Assembly: GCA_016193385.1 (NCBI GenBank)
Contig: JACPSF010000120.1
Span: 1 to 12,352, forward strand
Origin: Deltaproteobacteria bacterium
Lineage (GTDB): Bacteria > Desulfobacterota_B > Binatia > UBA9968
Direction of reading: 5' to 3'
Length of the DNA stretch: 12,352 nucleotides
Made by a program: the position numbers and the translations under genes. The notes below the pieces were generated by a model. The model searched no databases. It was not told the origin of the DNA and worked only from the letters and a program-made list of their open reading frames with translations. Position 1 is the stretch's first letter. Each line of letters opens with the position of its first letter. Below, piece after piece: positions 7,110 to 12,352 of the stretch.

Positions 7110-7175
7110 TTCGTGCTACGTGCTCGCGGCTCGTGCTGGTGGAACACGATCACGAACCACGGTCACGAACACGAC
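7109..7175. repeat. Low-complexity CGTG/CACG spacer with inverted symmetry
   Basis: The spacer between the first LLM gene and the hydrolase is built from short words. CGTGCT occurs at 7112, 7119 and 7132; TCACGAAC occurs at 7150 and 7163. GTTCGTG (7109-7115) is the inverse of CACGAAC at 7151-7157 and 7164-7170, so the left half is roughly the reverse complement of the right half. It ends just before the hydrolase ribosome site (AAGGAG, 7176-7181). It may be a degenerate intergenic repeat of the lineage or an RNA-folding spacer. Confidence 0.5.
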
Positions 7176-7187
7176 AAGGAGCTAAAG

Positions 7188-8105
7188 ATGCGTGTCGAAA
7201 AAGTCACCTTTTATAGCGATGGGAACCGCTTGAGCGGCGATCTTTATTTTCCAGAAGGAGGGCAGGGTAAACCGTGGCCAGCGATCATTCAGGGGCCGGG
7301 CTTTCTCGGGCTCAAGGATAGCAAGCATTACATCATGATGTTCGAGAAGCTCTGCGAGGCAGGTATCGCCTGCTTGTGCTTCGATTATCGCGGCTGGGGG
7401 GAGAGCGAAGGGAAGCACCGGGGGTGGGTCATGCCCCAGTGGCAGGCCGAGGATATCCGCAACGGCATCACCTATCTTCAAACCCGCTCGGAGATCGACC
7501 CGAATCGCATTGCAACTTTCGGGTCCGGAGGCACCGGCGGGGGCAATGCCGTTTATGTGGCCGCAACCGACCCGCGAGTCAAATGCGCCGTCTGCTATCT
7601 CGGGGTTAGCAACGGACGCGACTGGCTCCACTCCATGCGCCGCGAGTACGAGTGGATCGAGTATCTCCAGCGGATCGAGGAGGATCGAAAGAAGCGTGTT
7701 CTGACCGGTTCCGGAGAGATCGTCAGCGCCCGCGAGGAGATCATGGTCCAGACACCCGAGCGCAAGACAACCACAGTGAAAAAAGAGGTGGAGGCCAAGA
7801 TCCCGCAACAGATGCCGCTGCAGTGCGCCGAGGCAATTATGGAATATAGCCCGGAGGACGTTGTGCACAAGATCGCGCCGCGCGCGAGCCTGTTTATCGC
7901 TGTGGAAAACGACGCGGTCACCCCCGAGGAACAGTCCATCCGCCTTTACGAGAAGGCCGGCGAGCCGAAAAAGCTCATCATGCTGCGGCAGACGACCCAC
8001 TACGGGGTTTACAACACTTACTTCAACGAGGTCGCCGGGGCCGTCGTGGATTGGTACAACCGTTATCTCAAGTACCACCGCCTCGACGTCGCGGAGAAAA
8101 GCTAG
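7188..8105 (+). CDS. Alpha/beta-hydrolase-fold protein with Thr at the nucleophile position
   Basis: This 305-residue protein has the alpha/beta hydrolase layout of the dipeptidyl-peptidase/acetyl-xylan-esterase-like or fungal-pigment hydrolase type. Features are an oxyanion-region QGPGFLG (35-41), DYRGWGES (66-73), a nucleophile elbow, an acid Asp242 (VENDAVTP) and a catalytic His271 (QTTHYGVY). The elbow reads FGSGGTGGGN (111-120): the GxSxG motif is GGTGG, with Thr116 where Ser is expected. A charged insertion at about 143-210 is probably a lid and contains many Glu, Lys and Arg. The protein may be a Thr-nucleophile hydrolase, a non-hydrolytic enzyme of the fold, or inactive. The ATG at 7188 is chosen over an upstream in-frame ATG at 7113 because AAGGAG lies six bases before it and the upstream part is repeat sequence. 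Its stop touches the ribosome site of the next gene. Confidence 0.85.
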   Translation: MRVEKVTFYSDGNRLSGDLYFPEGGQGKPWPAIIQGPGFLGLKDSKHYIMMFEKLCEAGIACLCFDYRGWGESEGKHRGWVMPQWQAEDIRNGITYLQTRSEIDPNRIATFGSGGTGGGNAVYVAATDPRVKCAVCYLGVSNGRDWLHSMRREYEWIEYLQRIEEDRKKRVLTGSGEIVSAREEIMVQTPERKTTTVKKEVEAKIPQQMPLQCAEAIMEYSPEDVVHKIAPRASLFIAVENDAVTPEEQSIRLYEKAGEPKKLIMLRQTTHYGVYNTYFNEVAGAVVDWYNRYLKYHRLDVAEKS

Positions 8106-8114
8106 GAGAGGAGC

Positions 8115-8801
8115 ATGAAGCGGATCCAGTTTGGTGTGCGGGTCCCCAACTCGGGTCCGCTCGCCGCAAAGGAGAACATCGTCAAGGCTGCCCAAGAAGC
8201 CGAGAGAATGGGGTTTGATTCGGTCTGGGTCCACGACCACGTGGTGTGGAGCTCTGAGATGCACCGCCACCACATCTCTTCCGGCGCCGCCGAGGCGCTC
8301 AGCGACGCTCAGGAGGCGAACTTTTTTGAGGCGATAACCATGCTGGCCTACCTGGCGGCGGAGACTCAAACGATCCAGCTCGGCGTGGCCTGTCTGGTCC
8401 TGCCCTGTCGCAATCCCGTCTACGCGGCAAAGCAAACGGCAACCCTGGACTGGCTGTGCAATGGCAGGCTGATCGTCGGCGTGGGCCTTGGCTCCAAAGC
8501 GACCCGGGAATCCAGCGAGTTCGACGTCTTAGGCGTCCCCCTCAAAGGCCGCGGTTTCCGCACCGACGAGTACATCAAAGCGATGAAGGCCGTCTGGACC
8601 CAGCCGATGGCTTCTTTCGAGGGCAAAAACATCAGTTTCAAGAACGCCGAGATCTATCCCAAACCTGTTCAGAAGCCCCATCCCCCGGTATGGGTGGGAG
8701 GGTGGATGGACCAGGCAGCCATTCGTGCGGGGAAATACGGGGAAGGGTGGATCCCCGGCTGGCTCTCCCCGAAGGAGATGAAGCGCGGCTGCGAGATATG
8801 A
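8115..8801 (+). CDS. LLM-class oxidoreductase, N-terminal fragment of a split gene
   Basis: These 228 residues form the first two thirds of a luciferase-like oxidoreductase, related in layout to the first LLM gene. IQFGVRVPNSGP is at 4-15, GFDSVWVHDHVVW at 33-45, GVACLVLPCRNPVY at 90-103, LCNGRLIVGVGLGS at 114-127 and PPVWVGGW at 190-197. The frame stops at 8801 just after GWIPGWLSPKEMKRGCE, the point where family members continue with an alpha helix and a further strand. The rest of the barrel appears in another frame immediately downstream. The start has AGGAG six bases before the ATG, overlapping the hydrolase stop. Whether this fragment is stable or active is doubtful: a TIM barrel lacking its last strands is expected to misfold unless the second fragment completes it. 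A sequencing or assembly error is possible but would have to remove sequence as well as shift frame. Confidence 0.75.
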   Translation: MKRIQFGVRVPNSGPLAAKENIVKAAQEAERMGFDSVWVHDHVVWSSEMHRHHISSGAAEALSDAQEANFFEAITMLAYLAAETQTIQLGVACLVLPCRNPVYAAKQTATLDWLCNGRLIVGVGLGSKATRESSEFDVLGVPLKGRGFRTDEYIKAMKAVWTQPMASFEGKNISFKNAEIYPKPVQKPHPPVWVGGWMDQAAIRAGKYGEGWIPGWLSPKEMKRGCEI

Positions 8802-9040
8802 CTCTCGCCTTGCCCACGATCCGCACGAGCACCCACAGCTACGAGCGGGACGTGGACAATATCCAGTTCGCCCTTGACCGCCACATCATCGGCTCGGTGG
8901 ACGACGTGCGTCGCCGGATCGACGAGTTCATCGACGCCGGCGTGCGACACTTCGAGCTCAAGCTCATCTACCCCAGCATGGAAAGTCTCTTGGAGCAGAT
9001 GGCGCTCTGGTCCAAGGAGATCAACCCGCACTACCAATAG
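8798..9040 (+). CDS. LLM-class oxidoreductase, C-terminal fragment in a shifted frame
   Basis: This frame encodes 80 residues starting at an ATG that overlaps the stop of the N-terminal fragment (ATGA, 8798-8801). The sequence is plainly the end of a luciferase-like enzyme: TIRTSTHSYERDVDN (7-21), then IIGSVDDVRRRIDEF (30-44), the usual G[ST]-x-[DE]-[DE]-[VI] barrel element, and AGVRHFELKL (47-56) near the end. Compared with the first LLM gene, roughly 40 residues between the GWxPG motif and this element are missing, so the parent gene seems to have lost a segment whose length is one more than a multiple of three. No Shine-Dalgarno site lies at a normal distance; translation would rely on coupling through the overlap. 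It may be a pseudogene remnant or a separately translated piece. Confidence 0.6.
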   Translation: MTLALPTIRTSTHSYERDVDNIQFALDRHIIGSVDDVRRRIDEFIDAGVRHFELKLIYPSMESLLEQMALWSKEINPHYQ

Positions 9041-9049
9041 AAAGAAAGG

Positions 9050-9130
9050 ATGAAGAGTTCAAATCGTTTCAATCGTTCAAACCGTTTAAATCGTTTGAAC
9101 AGCTTGAACGGCTTGAGCCCGCAACCATGA
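9050..9130 (+). CDS. Possible leader peptide encoded by the 9-bp repeat
   Basis: An ATG at 9050 opens a 26-codon frame through the tandem repeat and ends at a TGA (9128-9130) that overlaps the ATG of the 2Fe-2S subunit (ATGA). The 9-bp period makes the peptide repetitive: it reads MKSSNRFNRSNRLNRLNSLN and then a short tail, so Asn-Arg or Asn-Ser/Gly pairs recur every three residues. The ribosome site is poor: GAAAGG abuts the ATG. The 2Fe-2S gene itself has no Shine-Dalgarno site, so translational coupling from this frame is an attractive reading. It may equally be a chance frame in repeat DNA. Confidence 0.22.
   Translation: MKSSNRFNRSNRLNRLNSLNGLSPQP
9057..9119 (+). repeat. Seven-unit 9-bp tandem repeat (consensus GTTCAAATC, degenerating to GCTTGAACG)
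   Basis: Seven consecutive 9-base units fill the gap before the 2Fe-2S subunit: GTTCAAATC, GTTTCAATC, GTTCAAACC, GTTTAAATC, GTTTGAACA, GCTTGAACG and GCTTGAGCC. Unit three and unit five also form an inverted repeat, GTTCAAAC...GTTTGAAC (9075-9100). The spacer has no Shine-Dalgarno site for the following gene. Such repeats can be intergenic elements typical of a lineage or slippage-prone tracts that alter expression. Confidence 0.75.
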
Positions 9131-9582
9131 AACTCTCTTTGTTGTTGAACGGTCGGCCAACCGAGGTCGAATGCGAGGCGCAAGAAACCCTGGCCGAGAT
9201 CCTGCGCGCCCGGCTCAATCTCACCGGGACGAAAGTCTCCTGCGAGGTGCAGGTGTGCGGCGCGTGCACGGTGCTCTGCACGCTGCTCGCCTACGAGGTG
9301 CGGGATCGAAAAGTCCTGACTGTCGAGGGGCTGGCTCGACCCGACGGCTCCCTTCACCCCATCCAGCAGGCCTTCGTCGACGAGTTCGCCCTCCAGTGCG
9401 GTTTCTGCACTCCGGGGATGATCATGGCGACCAAGGCGTTGCTGGATGATAACCCCAAGCCGACGGACGATGAGATCATCCATTTCATGGACGGCAATAT
9501 TTGCCGCTGCACCGGCTATGTGCCGATCGTTCGCGCCATCAAGCGAGCGGCCGCACAGATCCAACAGGAGAAGGGAAAATGA
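9127..9582 (+). CDS. Xanthine dehydrogenase/aldehyde oxidase family, 2Fe-2S small subunit (CoxS-like)
   Basis: This 151-residue protein is the electron-transfer subunit of a molybdenum hydroxylase. It has an N-terminal plant-type 2Fe-2S domain and a C-terminal helical 2Fe-2S domain. The second cluster is intact: CGFC at 91-94 and CRC at 126-128. The first has Cys39, Cys44, Cys47 and Cys51, read as SCEVQVCGACTVLC. The family normally has about eleven residues between the third and fourth Cys (typically VLVDG plus a few residues); here there are three, as if eight residues were deleted. This makes the protein slightly shorter than usual and could disturb that cluster. The ATG at 9127 has no clear ribosome site and follows a tandem repeat. 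The stop overlaps the start of the Mo subunit (ATGA), showing tight coupling. Confidence 0.88.
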   Translation: MKLSLLLNGRPTEVECEAQETLAEILRARLNLTGTKVSCEVQVCGACTVLCTLLAYEVRDRKVLTVEGLARPDGSLHPIQQAFVDEFALQCGFCTPGMIMATKALLDDNPKPTDDEIIHFMDGNICRCTGYVPIVRAIKRAAAQIQQEKGK

Positions 9583-11864
9583 GCGCGGAAAAGAAACGGG
9601 ATTTCCAGATCGTCAATCATTCGGTGCCGCGGCGGGATGGACCGGCCAAAGTTACCGGAAAGGCCGTCTACGTGAGCGACGTCAAGCTTCCCGGAATGGC
9701 CTATGCGAAGGTCCTGCGCAGCCCTTACGCCCATGCCAGGATCGTCTCCATCGACGCCGCCAAAGCCGCCGCACGATCCGGCGTGTACGCGGTTCTGACC
9801 AGCAACGACCTTACCGGCCTGAACCCCTATTACGGCCATGCCGTCAAGGATCACCCGCTGATCGCCATCGACAAGGTCCGCTTTGTCGGAGAGCCGGTCG
9901 CGGCGGTGGTCGCACAAGACGAGCGCACTGCGTTCGAAGCGCTGGAATTCATCGATGCCAAATACGACGAGCTCAAGGCTGTCCTGACCCCGAAAGAAGC
10001 GTTGGATAAAGGAGCGGCGCTGCTTCACGAGCGGACCTTCGAGGCCGGGGCCCTGCGCGGTTTCGAAGGCGAGGTTGCGGCGGGACGCGGGAGCAACATC
10101 TGCCAGGAGTCCCACCTGAAATGGGGTGATGTGGAGGCGGCTTTTGCGCGCGCGGCCGCGGTGGTCGAGGGAGAATACTATTTCCCGATGGCCTATGCCT
10201 ATGCCATGGAGCCTTACGTGGCGATCGCCGAGGTCAGCGACAACGGTGTCACCATTTACTCTTCCGCACAGCACCCCTTCATGGTGCGCCACGATCTCAC
10301 GACTGTCTTCAAGCTCCCCGTCAGCCAGATTCGGCTGATCGTGCCGTTCGTCGGCGGCGGCTACGGCAGCAAGTCCTACACCAAGATCGAGCCTCTAGTG
10401 GCGGCCTGCGCCTGGAAGGCTCAGCGGCCGGTCAAGCTGCAACTGAGCGTGGAAGAGGCCATGCTCACCACCCGCAGCGACGATGCGCTGACCTGGATGC
10501 GCACGGCCGTGGACGCCCACGGAAAAATTATCGCCCGCCAGGCAAGGATCTATATGAACACGGGTGCCTACGCGGAAAACAGCCCGCTCGTATCCGAGAA
10601 AGCTACCAACCGCACCGTCGGCCCCTACGCCATTGCGAACGTCCAGATCGACACTTACTCCGTCTACACCAACACTGTCCCGGCGAGTTCCTACCGCGGC
10701 TTCGGCTGCGCCCAGGTCACAATGGCTGGTGAGTCACAGATCGACGAGTTGGCAACCAAAATCGGCAAGGACCCGTATGAATTTCGTCTGGCCAATGTGG
10801 CGAAGCCCGGCGAAGAGTTTTTCCCCAAGATGCGTCCGTTCGATGGGACCTTGAAGCAAGACCTGGAGATCGCCGCCAAAGCCCTGGACTGGCAGCAGAC
10901 CCTCCCAAAAGGCCACGGCAGGAGCATTGGCTGCTCCGGGAGCGATGCGGGCGCTTACCCTCTTACGTCAACTGCTATCAGAGTTCACGCGGACAGTTCG
11001 ATATCGATTCTGACCGGGAGCACGGAGTTGGGCCAGGGGAGCCACACCGTAATACCCCAGATCGTCGCCGAAGAACTGGGCGTGCCGTTTGAAAAGGTGC
11101 GGGTAGTGGCCTCGGACACCGCCATCACGCCCTACGACCGCTCCACGGGCGCAAGCCGCACAACCACCCTCATGGGCCGTGCCGTAATGGAGGCCAGCCG
11201 CGAGGCCATCGAGCAGATGGTCCGAATGGCGGCGGAGCTGCTCAAGGTTAAAACGGACGAGATCGAGGTAGTCCGCGGCGGGGTGCGCTGCGGCGAGGCG
11301 CGGCTTACGTGGTCGGAGATCATAAGCCGGTACTACGGCCTTCCCGACGGCGAGGTCATCGGACGGGCCTATATCCGCAAGGCCGGCGAGTTCTCGCAGC
11401 TCCCGGTCTTTTGGGAGACCGCTTGCACCGGTGTAGAGATTTCCGTGGACGAGGAAACCGGCCTCATCCGCATGGAAAAACTCGCCACCGTGGGCGATGT
11501 GGGGCTGGCGATCAATCCCGCGCTTGCCGAGGGGCAAGACATCGGCGCCGCCACGATGGGGATGGGCATTGGACTGTTTGAAGAGCTGGTCTACGAAGGG
11601 CCGCAACTCGTCAACGGATCGATTTTGGACTACCGGGTGCCGCGTTTTTCCGACATGCCGCGGCAAGTGGAAATGCATCTGGTAGAAAACCAGGACGGTG
11701 TCGGACCTTATGGCGCCAAGGGCGGAGGCGAAGCCTCGCTCAACTCCATGCCATCGAACATCGCCAATGCGCTTTACAACGCCACGGGAGTCCGCATCCG
11801 GCGCGCGCCGCTCACCCCCGAAAAAGTCTGGCGCGCTCTGCGGGAGAAAAAGTTACAGGGATGA
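9579..11864 (+). CDS. Xanthine dehydrogenase/aldehyde oxidase family, molybdenum-binding large subunit (CoxL-like)
   Basis: This 761-residue protein is the catalytic subunit that binds the molybdenum-pyranopterin cofactor and hydroxylates aldehydes, purines or N-heterocycles with water-derived oxygen. An N-terminal aldehyde-oxidase domain spans about 20-135. The Mo-binding domain contains GGGYGSK at 259-265, SYRGFG at 371-376, GSTELGQGSHT at 480-490 and DRSTGASRTT at 520-529. GPYGAKGGGEASL at 709-721 supplies Glu718 as the expected catalytic base. The loop SYRGFG lacks the AYxCSFR motif of form I CO dehydrogenase, so CO oxidation is unlikely. The start is the ATG at 9579, which overlaps the small-subunit stop and has AGGAG and AAGGG just upstream; in-frame codons back to 9501 are not used. 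The FAD subunit follows 12 bases downstream. The order small, large, medium differs from the medium-small-large order of classical cox operons. Confidence 0.93.
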   Translation: MSAEKKRDFQIVNHSVPRRDGPAKVTGKAVYVSDVKLPGMAYAKVLRSPYAHARIVSIDAAKAAARSGVYAVLTSNDLTGLNPYYGHAVKDHPLIAIDKVRFVGEPVAAVVAQDERTAFEALEFIDAKYDELKAVLTPKEALDKGAALLHERTFEAGALRGFEGEVAAGRGSNICQESHLKWGDVEAAFARAAAVVEGEYYFPMAYAYAMEPYVAIAEVSDNGVTIYSSAQHPFMVRHDLTTVFKLPVSQIRLIVPFVGGGYGSKSYTKIEPLVAACAWKAQRPVKLQLSVEEAMLTTRSDDALTWMRTAVDAHGKIIARQARIYMNTGAYAENSPLVSEKATNRTVGPYAIANVQIDTYSVYTNTVPASSYRGFGCAQVTMAGESQIDELATKIGKDPYEFRLANVAKPGEEFFPKMRPFDGTLKQDLEIAAKALDWQQTLPKGHGRSIGCSGSDAGAYPLTSTAIRVHADSSISILTGSTELGQGSHTVIPQIVAEELGVPFEKVRVVASDTAITPYDRSTGASRTTTLMGRAVMEASREAIEQMVRMAAELLKVKTDEIEVVRGGVRCGEARLTWSEIISRYYGLPDGEVIGRAYIRKAGEFSQLPVFWETACTGVEISVDEETGLIRMEKLATVGDVGLAINPALAEGQDIGAATMGMGIGLFEELVYEGPQLVNGSILDYRVPRFSDMPRQVEMHLVENQDGVGPYGAKGGGEASLNSMPSNIANALYNATGVRIRRAPLTPEKVWRALREKKLQG

Positions 11865-11874
11865 AGGGTTCAAA
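11859..11874 (+). repeat. Second copy of the GGATGAAGRGTTCAAA junction sequence
   Basis: GGATGAAGGGTTCAAA here matches GGATGAAGAGTTCAAA at 9048-9063 in 15 of 16 bases. The first copy opens the 9-bp tandem repeat before the 2Fe-2S gene; this one lies across the stop of the Mo subunit and supplies the AAGGG ribosome site of the FAD subunit. No tandem units follow here. It may be a remnant of the same intergenic element or a chance match of ribosome-site-like sequence. Confidence 0.4.
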
Positions 11875-11876
11875 AA

Positions 11877-12352
11877 ATGATGCCTTTACGACGTTTCAGG
11901 ATTCACCAGCCTCGCGAGATCAAAGAGGCGGCGGAGATGCTCGCCCAATTCGGCGAGAAAGGACGGCTTTACGCCGGGGGGACGGAGCTGCTTTTGGCGA
12001 TGAAGCATGACCTGCTTCGCTACGAGCATCTTGTGGACGTCAAGACCATTCCAGGGCTGGATAAGATCGAGCTCAAAAATTCCACTCTCCATATCGGAAG
12101 CATCGCCACCCATCGGTCGATAGAAAACTCGCCGCTCATAAGAGAGCACTTCCCGGTCATCGCGGAAATGGAGCGTCATGTCGCCAACGTGCGCGTTCGG
12201 GCCACGGGGACTTTGGGCGGGAACCTCTGCTTCGCTGAACCCCATTCCGATCCGGCAACCCTGCTTCTCGCTCTCAGGGCCAAAGCCCAGGTCCAGGGAA
12301 GCAAGGGCGAGAGGACTTTGGAGATGGATGAGCTCGTCGCGGGAGCTTATGA
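11877..12352 (+). CDS. Xanthine dehydrogenase/aldehyde oxidase family, FAD-binding medium subunit (CoxM-like), cut by window edge
   Basis: An open frame from the ATG at 11877 (a second ATG follows at 11880) runs for 158 codons to the right edge without a stop. The visible part is the N-terminal FAD-binding domain of the molybdenum hydroxylase medium subunit. It has RRFRIHQPREIKEAAEML at about 5-22, the FAD diphosphate loop YAGGTELLLAMK at about 32-43, HIGSIATHRSIE at 72-83, and the second FAD motif ATGTLGGNLCFAEPHSDPA near 109-127. It passes electrons from the 2Fe-2S clusters to an acceptor. AAGGG lies eight bases before the first ATG. Family members are about 270-290 residues, so just over half is present. 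It completes the three-subunit enzyme with the two preceding genes. Confidence 0.9.
   Translation, partial: MMPLRRFRIHQPREIKEAAEMLAQFGEKGRLYAGGTELLLAMKHDLLRYEHLVDVKTIPGLDKIELKNSTLHIGSIATHRSIENSPLIREHFPVIAEMERHVANVRVRATGTLGGNLCFAEPHSDPATLLLALRAKAQVQGSKGERTLEMDELVAGAY

Noticed and set aside
7182..8435. Leftward frame of 417 codons
   Set aside because: It spans two clear rightward genes and their junction in antisense; long antisense frames are common in codon-biased GC-rich genes, and the product resembles nothing known to me.
9057..9119. CRISPR-like array
   Set aside because: Units are nine bases, contiguous and without spacers, so this is a simple tandem repeat.
9516..10292. Leftward frame of 258 codons
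   Set aside because: It is antisense to the start of the Mo-binding subunit, whose family motifs are unmistakable.
11886..12245. Leftward frame of 119 codons at the right end
   Set aside because: The plus strand encodes the FAD subunit with both FAD motifs over the same bases.
9127..12352. Aerobic CO dehydrogenase (form I)
   Set aside because: The large subunit has SYRGFG instead of the form I AYxCSFR active-site loop, and the subunit order differs from coxMSL.

Overview
The window looks like chromosomal DNA of an uncultivated, moderately GC-rich bacterium. A metabolically versatile soil or sediment lineage (Rokubacteria, Binatota, Tectomicrobia or deltaproteobacterial type) fits the mix of luciferase-like (LLM) oxidoreductases, a molybdenum hydroxylase, a bicupin, a NitT/TauT-type permease and a DUF2294 (MpsC) protein. 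This placement is inference: no rRNA or other marker gene is present. Genes are densely packed, mostly with clear Shine-Dalgarno sites and several ATGA stop/start overlaps. No tRNA, rRNA, transposase, CRISPR array or phage gene was seen.

Left part (1-1703) is transcribed leftward: the start of a small membrane-anchored protein cut by the window edge, a DUF2294/MpsC-family protein with its own hairpin terminator, and a lone ABC-transporter permease followed by a very strong terminator. A 205-bp intergenic region with candidate divergent promoters separates the permease from a rightward O-methyltransferase-like gene that appears to use TTG or GTG as its start.

The middle (2955-5928) holds a DHH-family phosphoesterase with an extra N-terminal region, a 7Fe ferredoxin (FdxA type), and a convergent leftward bicupin protein.

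The right part (6002-12352) looks like one rightward catabolic operon driven by a good sigma-70-like promoter (TTGACA, 18 bp, TATAAG). Its order is an LLM oxidoreductase, an alpha/beta-hydrolase-fold protein, a second LLM oxidoreductase split into two frames, and the three subunits of a xanthine dehydrogenase/aldehyde oxidase-family molybdenum hydroxylase (2Fe-2S, Mo-binding, then FAD subunit running off the right edge). Hydroxylation by the Mo enzyme, oxidation by the flavin or F420 enzymes and hydrolysis would make a plausible route for an N-heterocyclic or aromatic compound, but the substrate cannot be read from sequence. The bicupin, divergently transcribed from the same intergenic region, may belong to the pathway.

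The most unusual points are all in this operon. They are the split LLM gene with apparent loss of a middle segment, a shortened N-terminal 2Fe-2S motif in the small subunit, a 9-bp tandem repeat that fills the intergenic space before that subunit and keeps open a small leader frame overlapping its start codon, a second copy of the repeat's leading 16 bp before the FAD subunit, and a hydrolase with Thr where the nucleophilic Ser is expected.
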